Shown: piece by piece, positions 29,383-37,801 of the stretch
Layout: each line of letters opens with the position of its first letter
Position numbering within the stretch: the stretch's first letter is position 1
DNA from: Lachancea kluyveri NRRL Y-12651
Taxonomy: Eukaryota; Ascomycota; Saccharomycetes; Saccharomycetales; Saccharomycetaceae
DNA: 64,000 nt
Direction of reading: 5' to 3'
Assembly (NCBI GenBank): GCA_000149225.2
Contig: CM000688.1
Location: 682,001-746,000 of the forward strand
The notes under the pieces: generated by a model
The model's database searches: none
The model's input: the letters and a program-made list of their open reading frames with translations, nothing else
What the model was told of the DNA's origin: nothing
Position numbers and translations under genes: made by a program

Positions 29383-31368
29383 CTATTCAGATTGGGTAAC
29401 GAATGCTTCCAAGTTTTTAGTACCTTCTTCCCAAGAAACCCCATTGTAGGTAATATCGCGGACAGCAGCAATGATGTCAGCAACAGAACCTCTAACTTGC
29501 TTGGTGGAATCTCTTTCTCTTAGGGTAACAGAGCCATCCTTGGAAGAGTCAAAATCGATAGTGATACCAAATGGTGTACCTAATTCGTCATTACGAGCGT
29601 ATCTCTTACCGATAGAGACACCAGAGTCATCAACCTTGAATGGAATTTGTTCCTTTCTCAAAATTTTAGAAACTTCGTTAGTAACTGGTGCTAGGTCTGG
29701 ATGGTTGGACAATGGAACCAACAACACCTTGGTTGGAGCAACCAATGGTGGGAAGGACAACACGGCTCTGGCAGTGTCCTCTGGTCTAGACCAGAAAGAA
29801 TGCTCGAAAATAGAGTAGATAATACGTCCGATACCGAAGGATGGCTCGATGACGTTTGGAACGAATTCTCTGACATGTTCAGTTCTGGTCTTTTGTTCAA
29901 TAGAGACGAACTTATCATCTAATTCGAGGTCACCTTCGATGCCTTCGACTTGGAACACGATCTTACCATTGTTCTTCAATTGTTCTGCGTCGGCTGCTAG
30001 TTCATCTTGAGATAGACCTAGTAAGTAGGCTTCGACCTTTGGTGCATCCTTTCTAAATTTAGGACCGAATAGCTTCTTAGTCAATTCGATTTCCCATTTA
30101 GTGACTTGGATAGGTTCGTCCAACTTCTGTCTGACGACCAATTTTTCTTTGGTCTTGTTGGCGTGCACAGTTAAATCATAGGCACTTCTGTCAGCACAGC
30201 CAACACATTCGATCCAGCCGTAAGAAGTCTTTAACTCGGCATCCCAACAGTCAGCAGCGTAGTGGGCCATTTCGTTGGCCATGTGTTGACGGAATCTCAA
30301 CTTGGTTGGGTCAACACCAATTTTCATTAGGAATTGATAGATTCTGGCGATGAAGTAACCCAAAGTTTGATTGTCAACCATTTTGGATTCGACAGCCTCA
30401 CCGATAGTGGTTTCAACTGGCTCAGTGGAACCGGCTTGTTGAACCTCACGTGGCAAAAATCTCAATTTGATCTGCTTGATTTCCTCAAAACGAGGGTGGC
30501 TTTTGTTCTCTGGGTCAACGAAATGTTCAATTTCGGCCATCAAAAATTCACGAACTCTCAACAATCCGGATCTTGGAGAAATTTCGTTTCTAAAAGATTT
30601 GCCAATAGAAGCAGAGGCAAATGGAGTCTTACTGTTGTTAAACTCTAGCAATTTGTTGAAGTTTAAAAATTGACCTTGAGCAGTTTCTGGTCTCAAATAA
30701 CCCTTTATTTGACCAGAAGGACCGATGGCGGTTTCAAACATCAAGTTGAAAGCTCTTGGTGGCTCCAAAGTATCACCAGTGACTGGGTTACCGATCTTGT
30801 ATTTAACCATTAACTCACCCAACTCTTCACCAGAGTAACCGTCGATCTTTGCCAAGATTTCTTCGTACTCCTTGACAACTTCGTCATCCAACTTAACTAC
30901 TTTGATCTCCTTGACCTTCTTCTTCCTCTTCTTTTTATCGGCGTCTTCTTGAGCATCAGCATTAGCATCCTTAACCAAACCTCTAGCTTCTTTGTCACCT
31001 TTCAACCTAGATTCTAAAACTTCTTCAACCAAATGGTCAGCTCTAAAAATTTCACCAGTCTTCAAGTCTCTGCACATCCAGTCAGAAAACTTGTCAACGT
31101 GACCAGAAGTTTTCAAAACTTCATACGGAGTTAGCATGGTACAGTCGACTTCCAGCATATCTTCTTCCAGGATAAAATGCTTTCTCCAAACGTCAATGAT
31201 GTTGGCTTGAAAGGAGCAGCCCGGTGGACCGTAGTCATATAGACCAGAGACACCACCATACAACTCGAAAGCAGGAGCGTAGAAGAATCTCCTCTTCAGC
31301 ACACTTTCCAAATTCTCTCTGGAGAATTCCACAGCACTTCTAGCTTGCTTAATTTCTTCAATGCTCAT
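29383..31368 (-). CDS. GRS1: Glycyl-tRNA synthetase, cytosolic form
   Basis: Class II aminoacyl-tRNA synthetase charging tRNA-Gly. The cytosolic start is MSIEEIKQARSAVEFSREN, giving 661 residues. Visible: RRFFYAPAFELYGGVSGLYD and YGPPGC near the N-terminus, a Lys-rich insertion with KKKRKKKVKEIK, motif 2 region FRNEISPRSGLLRVREF, IECVGCADRSAYDLTVH, and the motif 3 region VIEPSFGIGRIIYSIFEHSF, then the anticodon-binding domain with DDSGVSIGKRYARNDELGTP. The coding frame continues upstream without a stop and encodes a mitochondrial presequence (separate entry). S. cerevisiae makes both enzymes from one gene by using a UUG upstream of the AUG. Single copy equivalent of GRS1/GRS2. Confidence 0.97.
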   Translation of the reverse strand: MSIEEIKQARSAVEFSRENLESVLKRRFFYAPAFELYGGVSGLYDYGPPGCSFQANIIDVWRKHFILEEDMLEVDCTMLTPYEVLKTSGHVDKFSDWMCRDLKTGEIFRADHLVEEVLESRLKGDKEARGLVKDANADAQEDADKKKRKKKVKEIKVVKLDDEVVKEYEEILAKIDGYSGEELGELMVKYKIGNPVTGDTLEPPRAFNLMFETAIGPSGQIKGYLRPETAQGQFLNFNKLLEFNNSKTPFASASIGKSFRNEISPRSGLLRVREFLMAEIEHFVDPENKSHPRFEEIKQIKLRFLPREVQQAGSTEPVETTIGEAVESKMVDNQTLGYFIARIYQFLMKIGVDPTKLRFRQHMANEMAHYAADCWDAELKTSYGWIECVGCADRSAYDLTVHANKTKEKLVVRQKLDEPIQVTKWEIELTKKLFGPKFRKDAPKVEAYLLGLSQDELAADAEQLKNNGKIVFQVEGIEGDLELDDKFVSIEQKTRTEHVREFVPNVIEPSFGIGRIIYSIFEHSFWSRPEDTARAVLSFPPLVAPTKVLLVPLSNHPDLAPVTNEVSKILRKEQIPFKVDDSGVSIGKRYARNDELGTPFGITIDFDSSKDGSVTLRERDSTKQVRGSVADIIAAVRDITYNGVSWEEGTKNLEAFVTQSE

Positions 31369-31542
31369 TTGTTTGACCTTGACTGACTTCTTCGTGAATT
31401 GGGCGTAAAAACGTCTACTGAATTGACTCTTGAATAGATTGGAGAACCACAACTTGAGGCTTATAAAATTTTTGTCAAAAAAAAAAGAAAAAGAAGAACT
31501 ATCTTGTTTTTTAAAGATTATTTTGGCTTCAAATGATTCCAC
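31369..31542 (-). other. GRS1: In-frame N-terminal extension of GRS1, probable mitochondrial presequence
   Basis: The frame upstream of the cytosolic AUG is open for 58 codons. The proximal part FSRRFYAQFTKKSVKVKQ is basic, amphipathic and homologous to the S. cerevisiae Grs1 leader (ISRRFYSQIVKKSVKIKR). As in S. cerevisiae there is no AUG close by; a TTG codon 28 codons upstream (31450-31452, with A at -3) is a good candidate non-AUG start. An in-frame ATG at 31542 is an alternative that would add a Phe-rich stretch. Which one is used cannot be decided by reading. Confidence 0.75.
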
Positions 31543-31832
31543 TTGATGCTATAAAAATTTTTTTACCATCGAGGCGGATACGACGTAAAAACGTCGCAAA
31601 AATGAAACAAAATAAAAAAAAGAAAAGCTCGAACGTTATATCCCATCGAAGGATAATATAGATCTCCCAATTCCTAGAGAAAGTTTTGCTGCGAATTAGC
31701 GGTAGCAGGTGAGAAAGAACGAAGAGTAATGTACTTGTCGTTTAGATGCTGTTTTCTTTTCTCTTTTTTTTTTCTCCTTGTTTTAAACGTTTTTCTTGAT
31801 GCCCCCACCTAGTTTCTTTGTTACGTGATGAT

Positions 31833-32261
31833 TCATACTCTTTTATGATTGTAATCATATGGTGATACTACCAAACCTTTGTTCTTTCTGGCGCCTCTGA
31901 AAATAGTTTCGAGGATGTCTATCATCTCTTGCTTGTTATCAACGACAAAATTCATCTTGTTATTATTACCTGTACCGAAATCACACATCATGTGCTTATT
32001 CTGATAGAAAAACATTACTGTCATTGGATCGTACAATTCGTACATTTCATTGAAGTCAGGTACCTCATCTATGTCGCATAGGTAAATAGCCACAAAGTTC
32101 TTAACCTTTTCAGCTATGGAATATAAAACTTCGTCCATCAACATACAATCTTTATCCCAATCTCTACCAAATCGTATAACGACTAAGCGCTCCTGTTCAG
32201 TGACGATGGCTTGATCGACATGCCATCCTGAGTGTAAGTGAGGTAAAAAAACACTACCCAT
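31833..32261 (-). CDS. DIB1: Dib1, U4/U6.U5 tri-snRNP protein (15-kDa thioredoxin-like)
   Basis: Essential spliceosome component of the Dim1/U5-15K family. It has a thioredoxin fold without the redox CxxC, and holds the tri-snRNP before activation. The start is set at MGSVFLPHLHSGWHVDQ to match the family (usual start M[AG]SVLLPQL), giving 142 residues (143 in S. cerevisiae); an ATG five codons earlier exists. Very conserved blocks: WHVDQAIV, YLCDIDEVPDFNEMYELYDP, MTVMFFYQNKHMMCDFGTG, IFRGARKNKGLVVSPYDYNH. On S. cerevisiae chromosome XVI it follows GRS2, the duplicate of GRS1, in agreement with the order here. Confidence 0.97.
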   Translation of the reverse strand: MGSVFLPHLHSGWHVDQAIVTEQERLVVIRFGRDWDKDCMLMDEVLYSIAEKVKNFVAIYLCDIDEVPDFNEMYELYDPMTVMFFYQNKHMMCDFGTGNNNKMNFVVDNKQEMIDILETIFRGARKNKGLVVSPYDYNHKRV

Positions 32262-32580
32262 TGCTTCTTCAATCACGCACTGGTTTTGTCCTGTTTCTTT
32301 GTGATGAGTCCGGGTTTCTGCAAGGCATAACTTTTTTTTTTTTTTTTTTTTTTTTTTTCACTTTGACAACTGCAAGGATATTGAACATGGTAGCATGCCC
32401 ATAAAGCTGTACGGGAAGTAAGCCTTATTTACGAATTGAAACATCATTTGTTCAATGCCTTTTTTTTATTTTCGATCGGATTACGATATTAAAGATTTCG
32501 GTTTATACAGATACTGTGTGGTTCATTTCCTATATACATGGTTGTAATTGTTTAATTGCAGCAAAATCCTATAACGTTGC
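32262..32580. other. DIB1 promoter region with 27-nt poly(T) tract
   Basis: Spacer of 319 bp between the 3' end of MRPL36 and DIB1. An uninterrupted run of 27 T at 32332-32358 lies 71-97 bp upstream of DIB1, a poly(dA:dT) promoter element on the gene's strand. No other gene. Confidence 0.6.
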
Positions 32581-33099
32581 TTATTTCTTGTCTTTCTTTT
32601 TGGTAGCCAACTTACCACCGCTTTGGACCTGCAGAGCATTGGTGTTCAACAATGTCAAATAGTCGTCCATTCCAAACTCATCCTCCTCTTCTTGTTCGTT
32701 GACCGGTGTCTTCGTCTCTTCCTTAGTGTCCTGCTTTGCTTCAGCTGGTGCGTTCTTAGCTGGTTCTTCGACACTAAACATGGAGGAATACTTTTGCTTA
32801 AACTTGTCCATTCTGCCACCAGCGTTGGCGTCGACAACGACGAGGTCGTCTCTGCTTGGATTCCATAGTGGATTGTTCCTTTGATCTTGAATCAGCCTGA
32901 GCTCACCTTTAGGAAACTGCGACTTTCTGGTTATGACACTGCCATCACTCAATTCCACCTGGACTTCGAATTTGTGATATATAGCCGGCCTAGCTTTACC
33001 CAAACGGATTTTTTTCAGTGGTCTTTTGGGCAATGAGATTTGAGTGGCACCATGGTAGCCGCCTGATGCAAACCTTTTCGTAATCAAGGATTTAAACAT
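32581..33099 (-). CDS. MRPL36: Mrpl36, mitochondrial ribosomal protein bL31m
   Basis: Protein of the large mitochondrial ribosomal subunit. The 172 residues (177 in S. cerevisiae) start with a basic mitochondrial presequence ([20 protein letters not shown]) followed by the L31-like core ([61 protein letters not shown]) and a fungal-specific acidic C-terminal extension ending KKKDKK. Between DIB1 and TFC1 on the same strand. Confidence 0.93.
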   Translation of the reverse strand: MFKSLITKRFASGGYHGATQISLPKRPLKKIRLGKARPAIYHKFEVQVELSDGSVITRKSQFPKGELRLIQDQRNNPLWNPSRDDLVVVDANAGGRMDKFKQKYSSMFSVEEPAKNAPAEAKQDTKEETKTPVNEQEEEDEFGMDDYLTLLNTNALQVQSGGKLATKKKDKK

Positions 33100-33283
33100 T
33101 GAAATAGATAAATTCCCGGTTTGGAGCTTCGAAATAACTCGACGAATGTTACTTGCTGTTATTTGGATATACCTCAGGATGCTTCGACAAAGAAAGTACT
33201 ATTCAGAAAAAAAAAAACCTGAAAATTTTCCCAAGTCACATATTACGAAGAGTCGAAGTTTAATACGATTCGTACTGCGCAAG

Positions 33284-33302
33284 ATTATTATTATTATTAT
33301 TT
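33284..33302 (+). repeat. ATT microsatellite
   Basis: About six tandem ATT units just downstream of the TFC1 stop codon, in the MRPL36-TFC1 spacer. Confidence 0.8.
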
Positions 33303-33317
33303 TACACCTTTCTAGCA

Positions 33318-35231
33318 TTACAACTGAGACTCATGAACATATCCTTTAAGTCCATCAGCTAGCATCCTAGCTGCCTCGTGATCTAGCTTACCTACGCGAT
33401 CCACAACTTCTTTGAAAGACGCCGACTTGATATCAAAATTGTCGTCTTCAAGATCCTCATCGTCAACACCGTCACCACCAGCAATAGATGAAGCCGTAGC
33501 GCCAGTAAATCCGTCTTCCTCGTCAGCTTCTTCAGCTTCCAAAACGGCATCATCGATCTCACCGGTTTCAACACCGTTGTCCTCGTCTTCATCTTCCTCC
33601 TCATTTATCCTAGATTCAGAGATACCTTCGTCCATTTGGACATCACCATCTGCATCTATATTCGTTCTGGCATTAGCAGCACCACCGGTGTTTTCTAACA
33701 ATACGGATTCTTTGACGTAGAGCATATTTTTAAAGAATTTCAGTTTGTACTCACTGAACTTGTAATTCCCTCTAACCATACAACCCAATTCGTATTTGAC
33801 AATTCTTCTAATCTTTGCCAAATCCAATTCTTGGAACCAGCCTGTAAGTTCATTGGGGTTTTCTAAGTATTTTGCCTTGGAGTATACGTCCGCAATGTTT
33901 GGTTCATCAATCAGGAGATCAATCTGTAACATCAGATACCAGGGGATCTGTTTGCCGTTAAACTTGAATCTGCTGTCGATTTCCCCTGGTGTATCTGACT
34001 CATAGAACGCCGGTGGAGGCTTAGGAATGTTCTTTGCTGTGATTGGGGCTTTTGCCAATTTCCTTTCAATTTTGAAATACTCAGTTTGGTATTTCGCAAA
34101 TTCTGGAGAATCTCTCGGATCGATACCTAATTTGATGTATGTATTCCTCCATGGACCTTTAGTAAACCGGTATGACACTAACGATAAAGCAATTTTTAGA
34201 GCGGGCTGGAGATCTTGCTCAACAATACCGTCAATGTGTCTTTTAACCCACACAGGTCTTTTATCAAATAGCCGTTGCAACAGTCCCAGACATTTTTCAA
34301 GTTTTTCAAAAAATTGAGACTCCTTATTACTGCCTGGATAAATTCCCGTTTTCTTTGCAATTTCATAGTCCTTCGAAAGATCGGGGTGTGGTGCAGTTGG
34401 GACTCTTGAGTCACCGTTGAAGTCGTGAACAAACTGCTGGTAGTTTTTCAAATAACTGCCCTTCACTTTGGACTCACCAGTCGAAGTCTTCACAGAATAT
34501 GGATTGCCCTTATACTTATAGACATATGGAATGCTTATCATAGAAAATCTCGGAGGTGGAGGTAATTGATAGTCACTATTAGGTATACCCGAAGTCCTAT
34601 CGATTACGAGGCCATTGATGTTTTCAAAGGGCCTTGGATCATTGTCAGGTATACTATCGACATATTTCTTAAAATTTGACCAGTCTAGTGACCCAAAGCT
34701 TCGTTTGAACTCGTTAGCGGACGGAACATTGTCCAACCTTGTTTGAAAATCTGACATTTCCCGAAATTTGATCGTGGTGTTGACAATTGCAACTGGTGTG
34801 ATCCTACTCTGACATGAGGGTATAGACGAAATTGCCTTTCTAATATCGTTTCCATTTGCTTGTAAAGTACCTTTCGGTAACGAGACCTTTAAGATTATGG
34901 ACTCATCTCTTTGAGGGGCCCGTTTGCCAATAATTGGGTGTTCATTGAAAAAGACTTCCGAACCGTCTTTATCAAGACCTTGGTTCAAATACAGTTCCAA
35001 ACCCTCATCGGAGTCATTATGTGTACTCAATGACTTCTTAACTTTGTGTAATCCACCACACATTCTAATTGCTTTTTGAACACTGGCCTGTTCTGCAGAT
35101 ACTTTCAAGGGTAACTCAACGCTGGGTATACGCGGAATATCTAATGTAAATTCCTTAGCGGTGGCATTTGCATCCTCCATCGGAGTGGGTGACCGTGTTC
35201 GAGGGTTCTTGCTGCTGCTTTCAACCATCAA
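33318..35231 (-). CDS. TFC1: Tfc1, TFIIIC subunit tau95
   Basis: Subunit of RNA polymerase III factor TFIIIC; with Tfc7 (tau55) and Tfc4 it forms the module that binds the A box of tRNA genes. The 637 residues (649 in S. cerevisiae) show EFTLDIPRIPSVELPL near the start, FNEHPIIGKRAPQRDESIIL, FREMSDFQTRLDNVPS, the conserved central region VSYRFTKGPWRNTYIKLGID and FKFNGKQIPWYLMLQIDLLI, LTGWFQELDLAKIRRIVKYE, and a strongly acidic C-terminal stretch (about 540-605) followed by a conserved end. An in-frame second Met follows the first; the exact start is uncertain by one residue. Confidence 0.96.
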   Translation of the reverse strand: MMVESSSKNPRTRSPTPMEDANATAKEFTLDIPRIPSVELPLKVSAEQASVQKAIRMCGGLHKVKKSLSTHNDSDEGLELYLNQGLDKDGSEVFFNEHPIIGKRAPQRDESIILKVSLPKGTLQANGNDIRKAISSIPSCQSRITPVAIVNTTIKFREMSDFQTRLDNVPSANEFKRSFGSLDWSNFKKYVDSIPDNDPRPFENINGLVIDRTSGIPNSDYQLPPPPRFSMISIPYVYKYKGNPYSVKTSTGESKVKGSYLKNYQQFVHDFNGDSRVPTAPHPDLSKDYEIAKKTGIYPGSNKESQFFEKLEKCLGLLQRLFDKRPVWVKRHIDGIVEQDLQPALKIALSLVSYRFTKGPWRNTYIKLGIDPRDSPEFAKYQTEYFKIERKLAKAPITAKNIPKPPPAFYESDTPGEIDSRFKFNGKQIPWYLMLQIDLLIDEPNIADVYSKAKYLENPNELTGWFQELDLAKIRRIVKYELGCMVRGNYKFSEYKLKFFKNMLYVKESVLLENTGGAANARTNIDADGDVQMDEGISESRINEEEDEDEDNGVETGEIDDAVLEAEEADEEDGFTGATASSIAGGDGVDDEDLEDDNFDIKSASFKEVVDRVGKLDHEAARMLADGLKGYVHESQL

Positions 35232-35439
35232 TACTTGCTAATATCTTAAATAATTATTCTTGTTGTGTGTTGATTTAATACGAGCTTGAAAACCATATCC
35301 GTCCCAACATAACGCACGTACTCAATGATATTTATAAAGGGCTATAGGGTTTAAGGTTACTCAAAACTTTTCGTATCTGCTAGTTTTATCGCTCTATATT
35401 GTAATGTTACTAAGAATTTATATATAGTCAAGAAAGATA

Positions 35440-36675
35440 TCACCCTATCAATCCCTTTTCTCTTTCTAGTCGCGTCTTCATCTTGCTATACCATTGTGCT
35501 AATGATTCACCTGGCTTGTTTAAAACCACAATTATCACAGTCATGTTGTCAAAACCGACGCCCGTATTGCTGTCTGCACAACCGATCCCGTGGTCCAATA
35601 ACTTGGTGACAATTTCATCCAGTTTGAGGCCGAGGGTTAAATGGTACTTGATAAACTGCACCAAAGTTTTATTACTATAGATATCCCAGATACCATCACA
35701 TGCCAATACTAGGAACTCGTCGTTGCTGAAATCGATCTGATGGGGCATGACATCTGGCTCTACAGTAACCTGGGCTTCTTGCGCTGGTGTACTGTTTCTA
35801 CTTGCTTGACCGTGCACAGTAGTATAGGATACTCCTCTTTTAAATTGAAAATCGCCAAATGCTCTACTTAGTGCTAGAACACCACCAACCCTTCCGAGTG
35901 AGACGGTACCACCATTGTCGTTGATTCTTATCAGTTCACCGATATGTTGAGGTTTGTGGTCGAAGGATAGGTTCTTGACACCCTTACTCTTGGAAGAAAG
36001 TATGCATCTAGAATCGCCTACATTGGCAACATATAGTTTTTCTCCATTTATTATCACTGCAACAATACCGGTAGACCCACAGGGACTACTTGCAAAGTGA
36101 CTGTATAGCTCTCTATCCTGTAACATGAAAGAGTCTTTTAATATTTGAGATATCAACCCGTCAAACGTATGAAATAGACGTTTGTATTGCTTTGGATCAT
36201 CTTCGAAAGACCCATAGCGGTGATTTTCAAAGCTGTAAGTAATCCATTTACTCAAGCCCTGGTCTGCACGTTCTTGGCCACTAACAAATTTGGAACACTC
36301 ATCGCCTCCATGGCCATCAAAGACACCGAATAGGGCAAGAGTCAGATGGTCCATTTGCTTTGTAAAAGGGTTGGAAAATCGGATATGTAAGTGGTTTGAA
36401 AAATTAGCAATTAGGTGTGCATCTTCTTGGGTTAGTCTATACCCTTGCATGGATCCAATGCAGTTAAAAAACTGCGGAGATAGAGTGTTGTTGATCTTTT
36501 TGCTCCTCTTGTGAGCATCCTCATGTGTCGAGCTGCTAGAGGAGGGTCTGCGATTTAAAAAGTGAGATTTTGGAGCGCTCAAATGATGCAACTCCCCTGG
36601 AGGATTACAATTTAGCTGATAATCATTGTAAATAATTGTTTTTTCTGTTAATGGATGTGAAAGGAGTTGGCCCAT
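35440..36675 (-). CDS. PTC4: Ptc4, type 2C protein phosphatase
   Basis: Mg/Mn-dependent Ser/Thr phosphatase of the PP2C family; in S. cerevisiae cytosolic and linked to down-regulation of the HOG pathway. The 411-residue protein begins MGQLLSHPLTEK, a suitable N-myristoylation signal as in Ptc2/Ptc3. PP2C metal-binding and core motifs are complete: GYRLTQEDAH, FGVFDGHGGDECSKF, YVANVGDSRCIL, SFDHKP, LALSRAFGDFQFK, LVLACDGIWDI and GFDNMTVIIVV. A Ser/basic insertion follows the N-terminus. Matches the chromosome II order (TFC1-PTC4-TPS1). Confidence 0.95.
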   Translation of the reverse strand: MGQLLSHPLTEKTIIYNDYQLNCNPPGELHHLSAPKSHFLNRRPSSSSSTHEDAHKRSKKINNTLSPQFFNCIGSMQGYRLTQEDAHLIANFSNHLHIRFSNPFTKQMDHLTLALFGVFDGHGGDECSKFVSGQERADQGLSKWITYSFENHRYGSFEDDPKQYKRLFHTFDGLISQILKDSFMLQDRELYSHFASSPCGSTGIVAVIINGEKLYVANVGDSRCILSSKSKGVKNLSFDHKPQHIGELIRINDNGGTVSLGRVGGVLALSRAFGDFQFKRGVSYTTVHGQASRNSTPAQEAQVTVEPDVMPHQIDFSNDEFLVLACDGIWDIYSNKTLVQFIKYHLTLGLKLDEIVTKLLDHGIGCADSNTGVGFDNMTVIIVVLNKPGESLAQWYSKMKTRLEREKGLIG

Positions 36676-37801
36676 CGTATAGTATCCCTTTAAAAAAGAC
36701 AGCGGGTAGAGAGGAGGAAGATAAATGAGTTATGAGAGTAGGGATCGATGTTAAGGGTAGTAGGTGGAACACTATCCAATCAGTAATAGCTAATGTATCA
36801 ATCTCAAGCCTTTGAAGCGTTTATCATTATGAGTTGTTTTCACTCAGAAACAGGATGTCCTCCCTGATGAAAAATTTTGGGACGCAGCGGAACAGGATGA
36901 GTAGGTGTCGTTTGGCGAACAGACCAAGAATGACAGATACCACCGTAGGATTTTAGAGCGTTACTTCACGAAATTATTCTACATTGAAGTAACACACTAC
37001 TATTTGCTCTAATATAACTCAATGGCACTACAGTGTGTTTTCTTCTGCGAATCACAGTTGATGAAGCTCGGGTAGGCTACTGCCAAGGCCCCCGAATAAT
37101 TAGGGGAAATGAGAAAAATAAATGGATGAACTGCGAACAATTGATTTGATAGTTAATTCAGTTAAATAAAAAGTAATCTTACAAGAAACTGAATAAGCCT
37201 TCGCTGATATTACGCGTCTATAGTTTAGGAGTCTAGTGATAATCAGAGTACAGCGCTACGTCCGGCGATCAGCGCACCGTCACAAGAAAACAAAGAGTAT
37301 GACAAACACCGTTTCTATATGAGTGCTTAGTTTATTATTAAGCTCTTTATTTCATGTTATATCATGGTATAAGGATTAAATCTTGATGGAGCAATTGGTA
37401 ATGTATGGTTACAGCGAGCATAGTTGTTAATCTAATACTGAGAAATAAATCATTACGCAACTAACAAAACCAGCTACAGGTACTGACATGGATGTTTATA
37501 TTTACCAAAAAGAGTTTCTGGAACTCTATTACTGAGAATTCTTAGCTTGTCATTTTTCACAAGATTCGCATCTAAATGTTAAAGGCAACATTTAGCGAAT
37601 CTTGAAAAATATGCAACTTTTTCTGCAGCTGAACGTGGCGTTATATTTGTGTTTTTACGCTATCTTATACATTTGAGTGAAAAATAGCTAAGCGCTATTC
37701 AAATATAACTATGAATCAAAAGGAAAATGGAATTGTTGAATGAAACTCTACATGTCAAATACTAATTACAGTAAAAACAAAGAAAAGAAAAATATTCTGG
37801 C
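36676..37801. other. Intergenic region TPS1 3' end - PTC4 promoter
   Basis: Spacer of 1.13 kb. It contains a strong foldback at 37552-37610 (separate entry). No ORF of note and no tRNA or LTR recognised. The PTC4 promoter must lie in the part next to 36676. Confidence 0.55.
37552..37610. repeat. Near-perfect foldback (24 bp of stem)
   Basis: Inverted repeat whose arms (37552-37580 and 37587-37610) pair over three helices of 9, 9 and 6 bp around a 6-base loop (AAAGGC). The only unpaired bases are a 3-base bulge (37569-37571) and a 2-base bulge (37558-37559), both in the left arm. It lies about 190 bp beyond the TPS1 stop codon. Such a long stem is very unlikely by chance in this length of DNA. 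It may be a structured RNA, a 3'-end element or the relic of a small foldback transposon. Confidence 0.75.
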
